This document shows positions 23,282-36,930 of a DNA stretch of 64,000 nucleotides, piece by piece. Source of the stretch: Pithys albifrons albifrons (taxonomy: Eukaryota; Chordata; Aves; Passeriformes; Thamnophilidae); contig NC_092463.1 in assembly GCF_047495875.1 (NCBI RefSeq), positions 18,217,224 to 18,281,223 on the forward strand. The letters are read 5' to 3'. The position numbers and the translations under genes are program-made. A model generated the notes under the pieces. It was not told where the DNA came from. It saw only the letters and a list, made by a program, of their open reading frames with translations, and made no database searches. The first letter of the stretch is position 1. Each line of letters begins with the position of its first letter.

Positions 23282-26200
23282 GAAGCAGGTGTTTAAGGTT
23301 TAACCTTCTTCAGGGACAAACACTGACTGTTGGGGAACTTACTCTGCAATATTAAAAAATAAAATCTTCATGCTCTGGTAGGGCTTGGATGGTTGAATTA
23401 TACTGCCTTGTCTGCACATTCAGCCCCCCTCTCCCTACTTCTGTTTAAAAAAAGAAAAAAAAAAAGAAAAAAGTAAAAGTGTGTCCTTTCTTCGTCTGTA
23501 CATGTGTAACATGACGCAATAATCTGAGGGCAAATTTAGTAGTGAGTGTGTATGACAGAATCAAGAGATTAGTGGGAGGTTAATTGAGGAAAACTCTCTG
23601 ATTTGATTCAGGAATAAGTAGACAAGAAAATAGCTTTGCTAATTTGCCATGAAAAAAACGAAGTTAATTAAGAGGTGTCCAGAGGAAAACCAGTGTTACG
23701 GAGTGTGATTCAGGTACAGTGCTACTCTCCTGGTAATGATGACTGTGAGACTGAGATCACTACAGCAGAGACAAGCTGTGAAATAAACAACACAGTCTCT
23801 CTCACCTGGATTCTTGCATTCGGCATGAAAAATTCTACACTTAGAATATCCTAGAGGCACAAAGAAAATCCCAGGAACCAACCACTTAAGAGAACGGAAT
23901 GGTCAGTTTCTTGAAGAGTATAGGTTTAGATTTATCCTTAACAACTGTTTCAGGCAGCAATTTCACCAGAATGGATCTAGTTTATGAAGAGTGAGTTATA
24001 GAAGGGTTGACTTCCCACTCAGTGCAGTGAGCTGGAAAATGCTTTGGAGATGCCTGTTGTGTGTGTTCAGTTAGGAAGTGGAAGGACTGAAGGACAGGCT
24101 GGTTTTGACCTGGTCCTGTGCTCCGCAAGCATTTTGTCATGTAAAGAACAGGGCTATGCTGGCAGCAGCACAGCTAGAGGGTGCCTCTGTTCCCATCTTA
24201 GCCAGCACATCCTGGGATCCAGGTGCTGCCTGACAGCTGCCGGAGCTCAGCACAACTGCCAGCCATGGAGATGAGGAGGGAGAGAGCCAAGAGTAGTACG
24301 GGAAACAGCCTGTGTTCCTCTCAGTTTGCTGGGGCTGATGCAGGCGGGTTTGATTCCCAGCATCAGTTAAGTCAGGAGTACATAGATACTAACTTTTGTT
24401 GGCTGCCTGCAGTCCTTGGCATAATAATGGGGAAAATAGGAAGGACCAGTCCCTTGGCCAGGTAGCACAGAGATGAATGAGCCATAGTTTTGACTGATTG
24501 GACCAGGATAATCAGCTTCTTCCCAGATCCATGCTTGCTACAGCCAATTCTACAGGTAGTGAACCACAGAACCCTGTACAAGATCTTCATCTTTTATAGA
24601 CTTTGGGGGGAGTAATTTGAAATAGAAAATATTAGAGTATCACTTTACCACCACCTTTGCTTGTTAATGCATAGTTGTACCATCTCAGGTGTGGTTTAAT
24701 ATTTATCAAAAAGCAGCACTGAAAAGTTAAATTTAATGACAGAAAATACACTTAAACCATGGCTCAGCTATCTCTGTCCTCCAGGGGAAGCAGCGTGTTT
24801 GTATGCCAGTGCCCAGATTCTGTCCACAACACTAATTCCAGAGCAACTTCTCTGATTGCAGTGTGTCAGTGCAAATGAGATCAGTATCTGCTGAACAAAA
24901 AGTACCATTCATTAATGTGGACTCTTGGTGGCTAAATATATAATTACCACTAGTATTACTCATCTTAGAAAAACAGTCATTTTGCATAAATAATCTGATT
25001 AGGCAAGTTATCTTTATACAGATATATATGAAGAGATACATATATAACCTATCTAAGACTTCAACAACTCTATATACTTGCTGGTAACCTCAAATGTTGG
25101 CAAGCATCTATTTTCATGTCAAATTTGTTTCTCCTGGTCTGATGTGCTAAGGAGGTATGCTTTGGTAGGAGTTTACAAAGTTATGTTCAGGGACCAGCAG
25201 GGTGTTTAAAAACAACTTATTGATGCTTACTCTGACTGTTGATGAGAAGTACGTAATTTGGATTGTATAAAGTATTTAGGAGTCACCTTTTAAACCATTT
25301 TTGTGCCTGAATCACAATGGCAACTTTTTCAGAACTGGTTCTACTCCATCAGAGAAGTTCTCTTTTTTTATAAGAACTGAAATTGATTTGTTTTCCAAGA
25401 AGTACAATGTCAGCTTTTCAATGCAGTTGTCTCTACTTTGACTGAAGGATGTCAAAACAGAGTGGTAATTGCACTGTATTACAAACTCTCTCACTTGCCA
25501 GATATGAAGTGGTGTGGTTTTGCTTGTTTGCTTTCCTTACTAAGCCATTTTGGAGTGAGAAGTTATCAGATCTCTAACTTTCCATTCTTCTCACTCTATC
25601 AGTATTGCCAAATTAGTGTTTCTCCAAGACAGGTGGGGTCTGGGAGAATCCCAGTAGGTCAGCAAGCATTCAGTAGCGAGTTTCACATAGGGGTGAATTG
25701 TAAGGGTTGCAGGACTTCATAGTGGGTTCCTTTGGAATATGCCTTTTGCAGCAAGAAGCTCTTGCAGGCCAGAGCTAATGCCATAAGCAGATTTCACCAG
25801 TGTCTGCAGGGAGGGGAAATCTGCTGCTCATGCTTGCATTCTGCAAGCAGCTGGATGTCCTACTGCATTTTGATGCAGATTCTGCTTGCATTTAAAAATT
25901 CAAGCACAGGTCTTGAATAGCTTAAATGCATCACCCCATAGCTGTTTCTGAATGCAGTCTGCTTCTGTTCATCTGGCAAAACCAGCAGTAGTTCTACCAA
26001 GTTCACAGGGGTTTACAGCTGAAAAGCCGAATGTGGGAGTGAGGAGCTGTGCCATGCAGGACTAGAGAACTGTCCTGAGACTGTGTTCTCTTTTCTCTGG
26101 CAATTCAGTTGAGGTTCATATTCTTGTTCCTTCCTTATCTCAACGGGAGAAGGGTATCTCAAAGGAGATGCATCGGCTCCCAGTGTTCAACTGAATTACT

Positions 26201-26425
26201 GTCTGCCTTTGGAAAAGATGCAGAAAAAAGCTGGAGGCTGCATTCTTCACTGGAGTGAGGTAGAGTTACACCAACATACTTTAGCAGAGAATGGAATCCT
26301 CAATTGCACACCAAATGGCACCAAGGATAAAATTACCAAAAGAACACTGTCCTGGTTTCCTGGTAGCAGTTAGTGATTTTCACTGAGATTTTGACTCCCA
26401 GTCCATCTAAAGATGTAGATCACAG

Positions 26426-26525
26426 AGTCACAGAATCATAGAATATGCTGAGTTGGAAGGGACTCATATAACTCCTGGCCCTGCACAGGGCACCCTGAGA
26501 ATCACACGATGTGCCTGAGAGCGCA
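26426..26525 (-). mobile_element. CR1 LINE 3'-end fragment
   Basis: The sequence agtcacagaatcatagaata followed by tgctgagttggaagggac and tggccctgcacagggcacc is the reverse complement of a CR1 3' terminus, with the typical ATTCTRTG tail repeats at the left. Only ~100 bp of the 3' end remain, the usual 5' truncation of CR1. It resembles the larger copy at 41132-41722 and so belongs to a related subfamily. It sits inside the FOXN3 3'UTR, antisense to the transcript. Confidence 0.85.
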
Positions 26526-28613
26526 CAGTCTGAGGTTTTCTGGAACTTGAAGGTGTCTGATCTCCTTTGCAGTCAGTGGAGCTGTAGACACCCAAGTGCA
26601 CCTGGAAGCCTTTACAGTTTCACTACTGTTAGCATTTTTCCTTGAATCTGATGGTAGGCATTTTTGAAAACTACTCTCCTGTGCTCCAGGATCAGAATAA
26701 AACTATTAAGATAATTCATTTCCAATGCAATTTACTTCACTTCATGGAGAATGCAAACCCAGCTCCTTTGGGCACATCACTCCTGCCTGAATAGCTCATT
26801 GGCATATTTTATAGAAAATTTTTTGGAACATTTTCTTGACTTTGCCACCAAAAGAGCATTTGAACCATACATTCTGATTGTAACAGAGTATCAGTGTTGA
26901 CCGTCTGACCAGTTAAGTTTTAGTAGTGTTCTTCACAGCCCTCCAGTAATATATCAAACACTGTTATGCACATAATGCAGCACTGTGATCTAATTTAAAT
27001 AATACTTTTTTATTATTTATACTACTCTATGTAATATACATCAACACTTTACTATATAACCTAAGTGATAACCCTCTTCTTAGTTACCCGCAAAACTCTG
27101 AATTTCTGTTTGGTTTGTATTGCAATTAGCACAGTTACCAAGTTGTAATGATGTCTCTTTTCCTTTGAAATGGGATGTGTAAGTCAAACTATACATTTTG
27201 TGTGTTTCTGTTTTGAGATGCAGTTTATAAGGATTTACACACAACATTTGGTGTTCTGTATAAATCTGCATACATTTGTGAATTCATCTGTTAATCCCCT
27301 TTTATTTAGAAGTATTAATTGATGGTGGTTTATTAGGGGGTTTTATTTTTGAGTTTTGGGGCTTTTTTTGGATTTTTTTTTAGTACTGGTTATTCTTGAA
27401 TTAAGCAGAGACTTGTCAGCTGGGTTGCTTTATCTTTGATCATGTACATGACCTTATAATTCTTCCACAGTTCAGCAAACAAGTACTAGCTTCACTGACC
27501 AAAAAAAGTCTCAACCTAATGTGTCTATGGTGCTGTATTTTGCTGGTGTACATTTAAAACCAGATATGATTTAAAGGTCACTTTCTAGTTGTTCTAATAA
27601 GTAGCCTTTCCTGGTTTGGGGAGTTTGGGTTTTGTTTTAGCATTGAAACAAGGTATATTTATCTGAAGCTATGTAATGGTTTTTCTACTGTATCACATTT
27701 CCTTTTGCAAAGAGGGGAATATTGACCTGATGTAACATCCTTTCACAGTCAGTGGAAGGGGGGTTTGTTTCACATTTTTATTTTCAGTGGATTTTGTTGA
27801 GCTTTGGATCAGGCCAGCAGTTACAGGAGCTTATCATCTGAGGGTTTAAGGGATAAATGACAACTTGTGCTGGCCCTCAGTGCTAGAAGGGATTTTATCA
27901 AATGCAAAAATAACATGCTGGATTCTGGAATGGCTGATCATCTAGAAATGGGAATCTTTTTCATTTGTTTACTCTGGCCTGAAATCCCCAGACTTTGTTT
28001 TTTCATTCAGATGACATTGAACTTCAGTACATTTTTTAAGTTTCTAGAGCATTGTACATTTTCTGAGTATGTGTGGGACAGCAATTGAAAGTCATACCTG
28101 TATCTGATAACCAGTTCCATACCTGCATCATTCACACTCACTACTTAAAACTGCCATGATGTAAAATGTTGGGGGGAATGATTTGTGTGTGTATGAAAAG
28201 CATTATGAACTTGTACATTTTTTTATACTCTGATCTGTAATTTCTGAACTATTTTGTTTTACAGAAAAAGTGATAAAGCAATCAAAAGACCAAGAGATTT
28301 ATTATCAATGCTTAAGGGTCACAGGACCTTAACTGGCCAATAAGTTAATTTAGTACAGTGATAAGCCAATTTTTTTCCTGTACTTGGCGTCTGAAACTGC
28401 CAATTTCATCAATATTAAAATACGAACTGTGATGGGGAATGAACAGTGATGTTAAGTTGTATTTGTGTTTACCTAAATGAGCAGTCCGAAGGCAAGTGCA
28501 ATCAGCTGATCTTTAGGAAATATGAAATTGTTGATTTAGAGGCATACTTGCATTTTACATTTTCTTGATGTGTAATCATATTGCCAAAGACAAACTATTT
28601 CATCAATTATTAT

Positions 28614-28621
28614 TGTAAATA
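28614..28621 (+). promoter_or_regulatory. Pumilio-type element TGTAAATA in 3'UTR
   Basis: An exact match to the PUM consensus TGTANATA, 54 bases upstream of the main poly(A) signal. Pumilio proteins bind such sites in 3'UTRs and lower mRNA stability or translation. An 8-mer can occur by chance in AT-rich DNA, so function is only inferred. Confidence 0.35.
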
Positions 28622-28675
28622 ACACTTTCCCAAAACCTACCATAAAGTTTCTGTGATGTATTGTCTTCCAGTTGC

Positions 28676-28681
28676 AATAAA
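28676..28681 (+). promoter_or_regulatory. Main FOXN3 poly(A) signal (AATAAA)
   Basis: AATAAA in the context gttgcaataaaaattactg, followed by G/T-rich sequence (tgtatttgtggagtattgg). It is the best-formed signal after the FOXN3 stop codon and the last before a run of clearly intergenic sequence, so it is taken as the distal end of the gene. Confidence 0.65.
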
Positions 28682-28697
28682 AATTACTGAGTTGCAT

Positions 28698-31600
28698 CAA
28701 TTGAACAATTGTATTTGTGGAGTATTGGCTTCAAAATATGTTCAGATACTAAGTTTTTTGGGTTTGGGGTTTTTTTTACAAATTAATTCTCTCATTATTA
28801 AATAGGTCTGCCCCTCGTGGGATGTTATGTGTATCTTCACTGCAGCAGATATCAGCTCATGTTAATTTGCTGTCATGTGCAAATGGCTAGACATACTAAA
28901 TTAGTGTTAAGTTAGGGCCTGATCTTCCTTTCTTATCAGTTTTGCAGCCCAGAAACAAAGATGATTTCACTGGGAATTTTATCTCTTTTTTTAATTACCA
29001 ACAATCAGAAGAGATCCAGTAATAAAACATGTCTAATGGTATATATAAAACATCCTGAAAAACATAGCTTTGTAATCTTTGCATCAACCCTCCCCAGGCT
29101 TCATTCAGGTTTTTGCAGCACTGGGGCTTATAATTCTTCTGCCACGTTACTCCTTTACCTCGCAGCATGAATGGATTGTTGTCAAGAGGAAATCCTGTGG
29201 AGTCAAGAGCTTCAAAGCCAGTTCCCTCAGCTGGCTCAATCTGTAACCACCTAGGAGGTATCCTGATCTTCAAATACTTGGAGCCTTCCTGGTCACCTTG
29301 GGCTGCTGCAGGAATAGTAATGCTCTTTGTTCTCTGTTGCTAAAACTCTCTAGATTCAGCAATCCAACTTAGGTCTAGAGTTGAAGAAAACAGTACAAAA
29401 GGATTCTCTTCAGAGAGTAAATAATAGGGGGTATAAAAAATGGTAGTTGTCTCGTAGCTTTTTCCAATTAAACTGAATAGTAAAATCTTACAGAATCACA
29501 TCATTCGCCAAGCCCTGTGGTTTGAATGTGGTCTGTTAACAGCCCTAGGTATTTATGGGTTGGCTTTTAAAAGGATTGAGGAGAAAAAATCCCCTCAGTT
29601 CTGTCAAACTTTCTCACACCTGGTTTGAAATGCTGCTGCAGCAGAGGAGGATGGTTTTTCGGCCATGTCATGAGAATGTGGAGCTGCTGCAGCTGGAACC
29701 CAGCTGACCTGGAGCTGTAAGAGTGTGCCCCCCACTTGTCTTGATGCCATCCAGCATGGTTTGTGTGGGAGTCTACCACAGCAGGCATGTCAGGGCCAAG
29801 ATAGATACAAGCAGGTCATGGGGGGTGTGGGGCAGGAGAAACAAGGTCTGAGACACACACAAAAGAGCATAAAAGTGCCGAGCTTCAGTATCTGTCCAGG
29901 TAATTGTTACTTCAATGTGTTGCCTGGAAAAGTTTCTGTTTGTAACCTATCCTTGGTACCCACTGCCACTGCAATAGAAGGAGTAAAGAGGTGGCCAAGG
30001 AGATGAGAGGAGACTGGTGAGAAGGCAAAACCACTTAACTGTGCTCTGAATCATCTTCCTCTAATGGACCTCCCCTCCCATCTGCCACCAGTTAAGCAAG
30101 TATCACACAACACCATCTGTGGATATATCTGTAGCAACGTGTGTAGAGGAGCAGGGAGACCTGCACTCTGCAAAACATGTTTTAGTCTTTCTATACAAGC
30201 CAGCAAGCTTTCAAAGAGGCTGGTCGTGGGCTTTTTTCAGTGCAGGGCATTACAGGAGGGCCTTAAGTTGTTTAGCTCAGGGATGCAATCTAGGATACAC
30301 TGAATGCCAGTTGTGCTACAGACTTCTTGTGCAGCAGTGCAATTTGCCTGTTACTGGCAAAACAGTCAAGTTATGAGTTTTACTTCCTTGCAAATTAACA
30401 CAGACTTCTGATGACTCATTTGGGTGTTTAGAAAGGGACATAAACAGCAAAACACTATATAAACATCTGTCTTACCTCCTCTCCAGGATCAACACCCTTA
30501 TTTGCACCTTGGGTTGCAATCAGTTTGTCAAAATGCCTCTGGCAAGCCCTTGGGCAGCCTGGGCAGGTGAAATGATTCATGTACCATCTCTTTCTGCTGC
30601 TCATTCTTCAGGGATGTCCCTGCTCTAGCACATGCAGCCACTCCAGGTATTCCTGCCATGGCACGTCCATGGGCGGCAGTCCCTCAGGGGTGCAGAGAAC
30701 CCTTGTGATCTCCAGTGGGTCTCCAGCAGCCCTCTGTGTGCTGATTCCTTTATATACATCTGAGGAGGAGCAACCTCTGGCCCTCTGACTGCCTGCAGCA
30801 GTGCCACCCAGTGGGTCAGTCCCTCCTTGTTGACCCTCAGCAGCTGTGACCTGCTCCTGGCCAGCTTCCACACAGGTGATGCTGCCACCCCTGTGCTTAA
30901 ATCTCATCTCTCTTGGTCACTGCAGCACCTTGGTCCCTCAGCACCTCAGCTGCAGGGGCAGTGGTGTTCGGCCAGCTCAGACTCCTCTGAGGAGCCCACA
31001 GGGGCAGGTGCTGTGGCTCGGGAGAGAGCCCTTGGGGGCTGCATGGGGCAGAGGAAGAGCACCAGCCCGGCCTCTTGGCCAAGGCACCCACCCCTGGTAC
31101 TGGCACCCACCCCGGGGCAGCTGCCTCTGTCCTCCCAGCCCCTTTCATGTCTTCCCTTTAGCAGTCCCTAGGCAGAGTGGGATGGCAGGGCTCCTGCCCC
31201 ATCTCACCGTGTAGAAATAGAAATGGTTGTGTAAATGTGTAACACAGGGCATATGAGGGCAATGAGCTTTTACACTTCAAATTTTGGCCACAGAAGTCCA
31301 AACAGCCCAGGCAGGCTCTTCCCACTGAGAGTGTGGAGCTACTGCACAGTCCCATTCAGACAGTCCTGCCTTCTCACTGAAGTTCAGTGGCTGTGTGGCC
31401 AGACGTGCAAGGCTCTGGGGACCCAAATATATGAGGAAGACAGACATAGCCTGTTCAGGGCACTCAAGAGAAAACATGGGCCCCCAGGCTCACCCACCTT
31501 GGTTGCAAGGGCAGGTACCTAATGGGTGTCTTGCACAAAATGGGTACACACAAAGTGCCCAAGTTCCATATTAAATTCCTGTCTTCACACAACAGCATCT

Positions 31601-34600
31601 GGTACTACAGACTCCCCTGTGAAGAGGTGGCATTTGACCCTTCTGTTGGCATAATGGGGAAGTTGCCTGGAAAGAAAGAAGTAAATAATGACAAAAGGAT
31701 TTGTTCTGTGATCTGTGTTATGCCAGGAAGTGAAATAACAATGGTTTCAGTGACATCTGCTTCTTAAAGAAATATTACAAAGAAATAAATCTCAGCTTTA
31801 ACACAGTGTGATGCTTTGAGTGGGCACATTCGATCCACATAAGATAATTAAAGAGTTTTTAAACTTCATCATAAAATACAGATGATTAATAATGGTGAGA
31901 AACTTCATGGAAAACACTCTACGGCAAACATCTGTCAAACTGAATAACAAGCATACACTCTGCTTTTCATCTTACACTGTTGGACATAATTTTTATTGGC
32001 TATAAATCTGCAGGGTTTGTTTATATTTCTATTTGCATTAGGATTGGTTGCCACTTTATATTTGATCAGCAGAGCTGCTATTCACTGTGGTGTAAGAAAT
32101 CAAATAATGATTGTGTATATATAGCAATCTGAGCATTAGAATGCAGGATACTGTAAACACGAAATTTTAAAATCTCTGCTTATCATCATAAGCAATGTTC
32201 TTTCCAGGTCTTTAATGACAATCAGTTTCTAGAGGCTTTTCCCAAATAACTGTCATTGAAAACAACAGCATCTTTTCTGGTAGCTTGATCCCGAATCACA
32301 TCTTCCTACTCCTGAGATCCAGCTCCTCCTTATTTGTCTGGTTTCAGTCAGTTCAATAATACACAAAGGTAGTGCCCACATTTTTCTCCTCCTGCTTTTT
32401 TAAATGAATGGCAAAACATCAACAAATAGGAGGAAAACACTTTTGCTGGATGCACCTGAGGATGCAGAAGCTGTGCATTAGGGACACCCTGTAACACAGC
32501 TGTGTATTGTGGGATGATGCAGCAGATCCCTCCTGAGCTGACATTTCCATGTGTACTAACCCAGTCTTAAAAAATAAATGGCTTATTGGCAAAATATGAT
32601 AGAAAAAGTAGGATGAGTTAGAATGACAATGAAGAGGTTGATTACATAGCTGCTTTGCCCTTAATTAGGGCAGGCAGAGACCCTTTTAAAATAATACAGT
32701 CTCCTCTCATTCCTTTGCAGCTTTGTTTTCTCATTTCTAAAACATGGATCAGTCTGTGATGCAGGGACCTGGTTTTAATCATCATCTTACATAATCTCTG
32801 CAATCATAGTAAGAGCAGTGCTGTTCAGTGATTTTAAAAATAGCTTTATTCTGCTAACAGCATACTAATTAATACACTTGCTTATTCCAACTTAGTTCAT
32901 TCACCATCTCAGTTACTGAAGCCACACTACCTGGGGTGTAATCAAATACAACTGGCTTTGTCTATTACAGTAATGTAAGAAGCAGCTCATCAATCAGTAG
33001 GAGAGTCTCAGCTGCTGCTCTTGGTGGCCACTGGCTGCTACCTGCTCCTGGTGTGGCAGTGGGGTTGAGCTGCGTTGCAGATCTAATGGGTGATCCACAG
33101 GGAAAGAAAAAAAAGGGGGATTTTGGAAATTATTGTCTAAAAGGCTGCAAGCAGCATTCAGTCAGCCATTTTGAGCTTTGCAAGCAAGGCAGGAGGGAAG
33201 GGTAAAGAAGGGAGAGGAAAGGAAAGTGCCTGCAAGGAAAGGAAAGCTCCTGCTGGCTGCTGAAAAGGAAAAGGTGACATGGGAGGTTCCTGGTGTTACC
33301 TGAGGCATCCAGGAGCCATACATGGGGAAAGGACTGGGGAGAATCCTTGTGAGAAGCAAGTGCTTAGCAACTGATGTAGGAAGACAATATGGCTTTGCCT
33401 CTGTTAGTCCCTGCCTTTCTGAGGGACTTCTCCCTCAATAGCTTTTAAATCATTTTGCCCACACCAGAGCATCTTGGCTGCCTGTTCTGTGCCAGGGCTC
33501 TCACTGTCCCAGCACTGTGTCTGCTCCTCACCATTGGAGTCCCAGCTGCCTTGTGTGACTTCCTCACCCAGGTGACACTAAAACACTGCCTGAGGGCTTT
33601 CCTGAGGCTAAACACCATTACCTCTCTGGGCTGGATGGAACATGGAAGAGAATTATCAACCAGTTCCCAGGTACTATGTGAGGATATATCTCTGCTGCTG
33701 AAAATCTGTGTCTCTACCCTCCTTTCTTCTTTCTCACTATCCTGCTTTTCTTCATGTGGGGCAACTGAATCATGTCCTAAGTGCTGGCAGACTGGCTACC
33801 CCAAATAGAAAATCCAGGTACTAAGGACTTTTCACCATTTTTCTTACCTCTTTTTCCAGCTACTTCCAAACAGACCCCTCTGACTTAACCCGGCATCATC
33901 TGACCTCAGAGTCAGCTCTCACCTTACACAGGCATTGTTTGCTTTAGTAAACTGGAGTGTAAACACCTGCAAAATCGGGGCTGCGGAAATTCTGTGAACT
34001 AGAAGCCTAATTGCTTGGGCATTTAGCGCTCCCACGCAGACTGGAGGTGTTTGCTTGCCCTGCTGCTTTACCACTCCCTTCCAATGAGGCTGCAGTAAAA
34101 TTAATAGTCTGTGACAATGTATCTGACTGGAAGCAAATTGGTCACCTCCATTGCACGGGTAGTCTCATCTCCAGCGACAGTGGCGTTCCCAGCGGCCGGA
34201 GGGACCGTGTGGGGACCCCGCTCTGCAGGACGAGTCACTGCTGGGACTGCACTGCTTTGGGTATGGCCAGGGAGCATCAGCAGCTGGATGCTGAAGCCTG
34301 CTTTGGGTGGCCTGCATGAGGTTAGGTAACACTGGCAAGGGAAAAAATAGGTTGCATTATTTCCTATTGAGAGATTTGGGGGACTTTTTAACAATTCATC
34401 TTGAAACAGTCAAGTAATAACCTGTGCCTGGCTGTGTTTGCAAGGTAGAATTACAATAATTTCTGGTTCAGGGTTCAGGGACAGAAGAAAAGATTATTTG
34501 GCAGACAAAAGCAGACAGAGCTTGCATCCCTTCAAGTGCCTCCAGTTGTTTATTCATGCAGACTGTAAATGCCACTAAAATACATGAGAGCTCACCAGAA

Positions 34601-36562
34601 GGACAACTGTCTGATGTGTATAAAAATAAAAAGACAAACATATTTCATTTTAGACAGAAAACATGTTACTTTAACATAGAGATTTTGGCACAAAGTGAGA
34701 AGCTTGAAAGTGGCTGCCAAAGGAAAGGGTAGGCTGCCAGAAGAATTAGCCTCTCAGAAGTTTTGCTCACTAGGGCATGGCCAGGGTTTGCCGATGAGAC
34801 AGCCCATTCCTAATGTTAAGGTGTGGGTTAAGAGGGGGAAAAACGTGAAGCCCCAGCACCACTCAGGCTCAAAGAGGCTGCCAAAGGGAAGGAAGACAGA
34901 ACTTTTTCATGGGAGCAAAGGCTGGAATTCTGAGGCAAAGGCTCAGTCCACACCTGCACAGAGCATTGGACAGAGCCTGCAGCTGCAGCATGAGCAGGGA
35001 TGCAAAGGGGCTGCCAAGGGATGGGATAATAAACTGACAGGGTCCTGCCCTGACAACCTTTTCATCTGGGCCAGGGTGTTCTGCTTGCATCTCCTTACCA
35101 GTGAGTCTTACCAAATTGCTGGGTTTCATCTCCTCAGTCTACTGCTGATGCATGAACTCATGGAAAAGACTCCATACCCAATCCCTAGATTATCCAAGAC
35201 ATCTCACTGCCTGATTATCTTTCAATTTGAACTTTCAAACTGCAAATTTTTTGTCTTGATCCCTGGATGTCACAGAGGCAAATACTGTGTGGATTTATTG
35301 CTTCTAAATACAGAGCACATCTGGCTGGGTTTTAGTCACCTCTGGGCAACAGAGGCTTGTGTTTTCTCTTGCACTGGAAGTCTGTAACCCAGAGTCTCAA
35401 TGTGGAAGTTGGTTACAGAGCAGAGGAGTGTGTGGGGACATGGTACAACATGCAAACTGTTTTCCAGTGCTAACTGGTGAGGAAAACCTTCATTCTGTCA
35501 GAGCTAATGCCACTCAAGCTGCAAGGGGGACAGGAGACTGCTTGGTGGGACCCTTGGTTGCAGGTACACAAGGTGCCAGATGAACTACCCAGGGAACAGA
35601 ACAGCACATCCCATCGGTGCTGTGCTCTGAGCAATGGAGCTCAGTTACCTCTAGAATGCCACAGCAGGAAGACACTTTCCAGACCAGGCTGGCTGACTCT
35701 GTGTGGCACTGCTGTGTGGACCCCAGCAGGACTGCATGCCTGGAGCATTCGTTGTCTTACACTGGCAATAGGGATAACTGGTGTTTGTGACACTTGAGAT
35801 ACCTTTGCATTTCCCTCACCACACTGTGCCGTGAAGGTACCACATGATTTGTTTGTCTGCTCTGTTCAATAGGCTGGAAAATGCAACAAATCCATTTAAA
35901 TTGCTGCTGCAAAAAATGTTATCTAAATGTCTAATCAAGTCCAATTAGAAACCTGAATGGATTATGTTTTCCATCAGGATACAAGCGATCGCCAGTTTCT
36001 GATTATCTGTGCTGGTGTGGAAGCTGTGGTTTGCCCCACCACCCCAGGGCCCTGAAGGCATGTATGGCCACTGGATCTGCACATCACTGGAGGTCACCTC
36101 CTGCCAGCTCTGCAGCTGTGCAGGGGAAGCTCCGTCTCTGCTGGACCTCAGTTGTTGTGCACTTCTTGCCGAACTGGTCCCACAGTAAGAGCTTCAGCAG
36201 CCCTTAACCAGAGGGCTGCCCACAGCCCTGCCATCAGCACCCCTAACTTCAGCTGTCCTCTACCAACATAAAACAATTATTCCCTTTGCTGAAGAAAACA
36301 AAGCACTTTTGTGGATGTTCTTTGATTTAGCTTGACCCCCTGCTTTGCTTTGTCCTGCCCTTCACTTGAAGGATATTTTGTATGTGAATAACCAAACAGG
36401 TATAACTGACTCAGGAGGTAAAGCAAGGAAGCAAGAGGAGCAGAACTGAACTTGTGCTCTTCCTCATTACCTGTTGTACCTGTGGCATATTCATATCATC
36501 GGGTGAGGAAAAAAAAATTATGAGCTGACTGTATTTTTGGCACTTCTTAACTATGATGTTGC
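28698..36562. other. Intergenic DNA downstream of FOXN3
   Basis: No exon, RNA gene or clear transposon recognised. GC content rises in 29600-31500 and 33000-35800, where many short frames overlap on both strands, a sign of composition rather than coding. A purine-rich imperfect duplication (aaggaaaggaaag) lies at 33180-33250. The 230-codon frame at 34695-35387 is not convincing as a gene. A GC-rich block at 30600-31200 could be regulatory or part of a non-coding transcript. Confidence 0.6.
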
Positions 36563-36930
36563 TGTAAAAGTCTGCAAAAAAGACTCCGAGCCAAGTTTTT
36601 GTAGGAGATAAGATAAAGGGCAGGCACTTTAATGAGCAACCCCGCTCATCCAGGAATACATAGACACGTGCATGTGCAAGCTCTAAGTTCTATAGTTTTT
36701 ATAATATAATCTATCCAATCACCACTGTCCACATGTCCAGTTCCACCTCCGTCCTCTCCCAGTTCCCACCCCTGTTGAATTGGGGCTGGGGTTGTTGGGA
36801 CCCTCTGTTTTCATCCACCTCCTCTTCTTCAGCACACAAAGGTTCTTTGGACGCTCTCCAGGGCTTTGGGTCACACTGCTTCATGTTTATGTTCTCTCTG
36901 ATATTCTTTAATCTGGTACCTTGAGAATAA
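36563..36930 (-). mobile_element. Probable LTR of an endogenous retrovirus (reverse strand)
   Basis: Read on the minus strand, this stretch has LTR layout: a U3 with an inverted CCAAT (gattgg) and a TATAAAA box (complement of 36697-36703), an ATTAAA signal 64 bases downstream (complement of 36628-36633), then a U5-like end (cttggctcggagtcttt) closing with ...ttttaca at 36563. The outer U3 edge is not defined (36930 is a guess), and I see no target duplication or internal genes. It could instead be a degraded element of another class. Confidence 0.5.

Larger units (their letters stand above)
21852..28697 (+). other. FOXN3: FOXN3 3'UTR (~6.8 kb)
   Basis: AT-rich sequence after the FOXN3 stop codon with no credible reading frame or splice-bounded exon. 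It begins with T-rich tracts (21936-22005) and includes A-rich and T/G-rich blocks (23211-23281, 23440-23480). Alternative AATAAA signals occur at 22328, 22853 and 26696. I end it near 28697, about 15 bases after the strongest signal, because G/T-rich sequence follows there; the true cleavage site needs transcript data. A CR1 fragment (26426-26525) is embedded. The long low-GC UTR suggests post-transcriptional control. Confidence 0.7.

Noticed and set aside
29491..29515. CR1-tail-like word (acagaatcacatcattc)
   Set aside because: Only a few bases match and no CR1 body follows, so it is not called.
30579..31214. Cluster of overlapping frames in a GC-rich patch, considered as an exon-rich gene
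   Set aside because: Frames are open on both strands at once, no conserved motif is seen and no consistent splice pattern links them.
34695..35387. 230-codon + strand open frame, with ggctgccaaagg-type words at 34712, 34876 and 35009
   Set aside because: No recognisable domain, no splice or promoter context, and an overlapping antisense frame. The repeated words are not in a regular tandem array (spacing 164 and 133). Probably chance.
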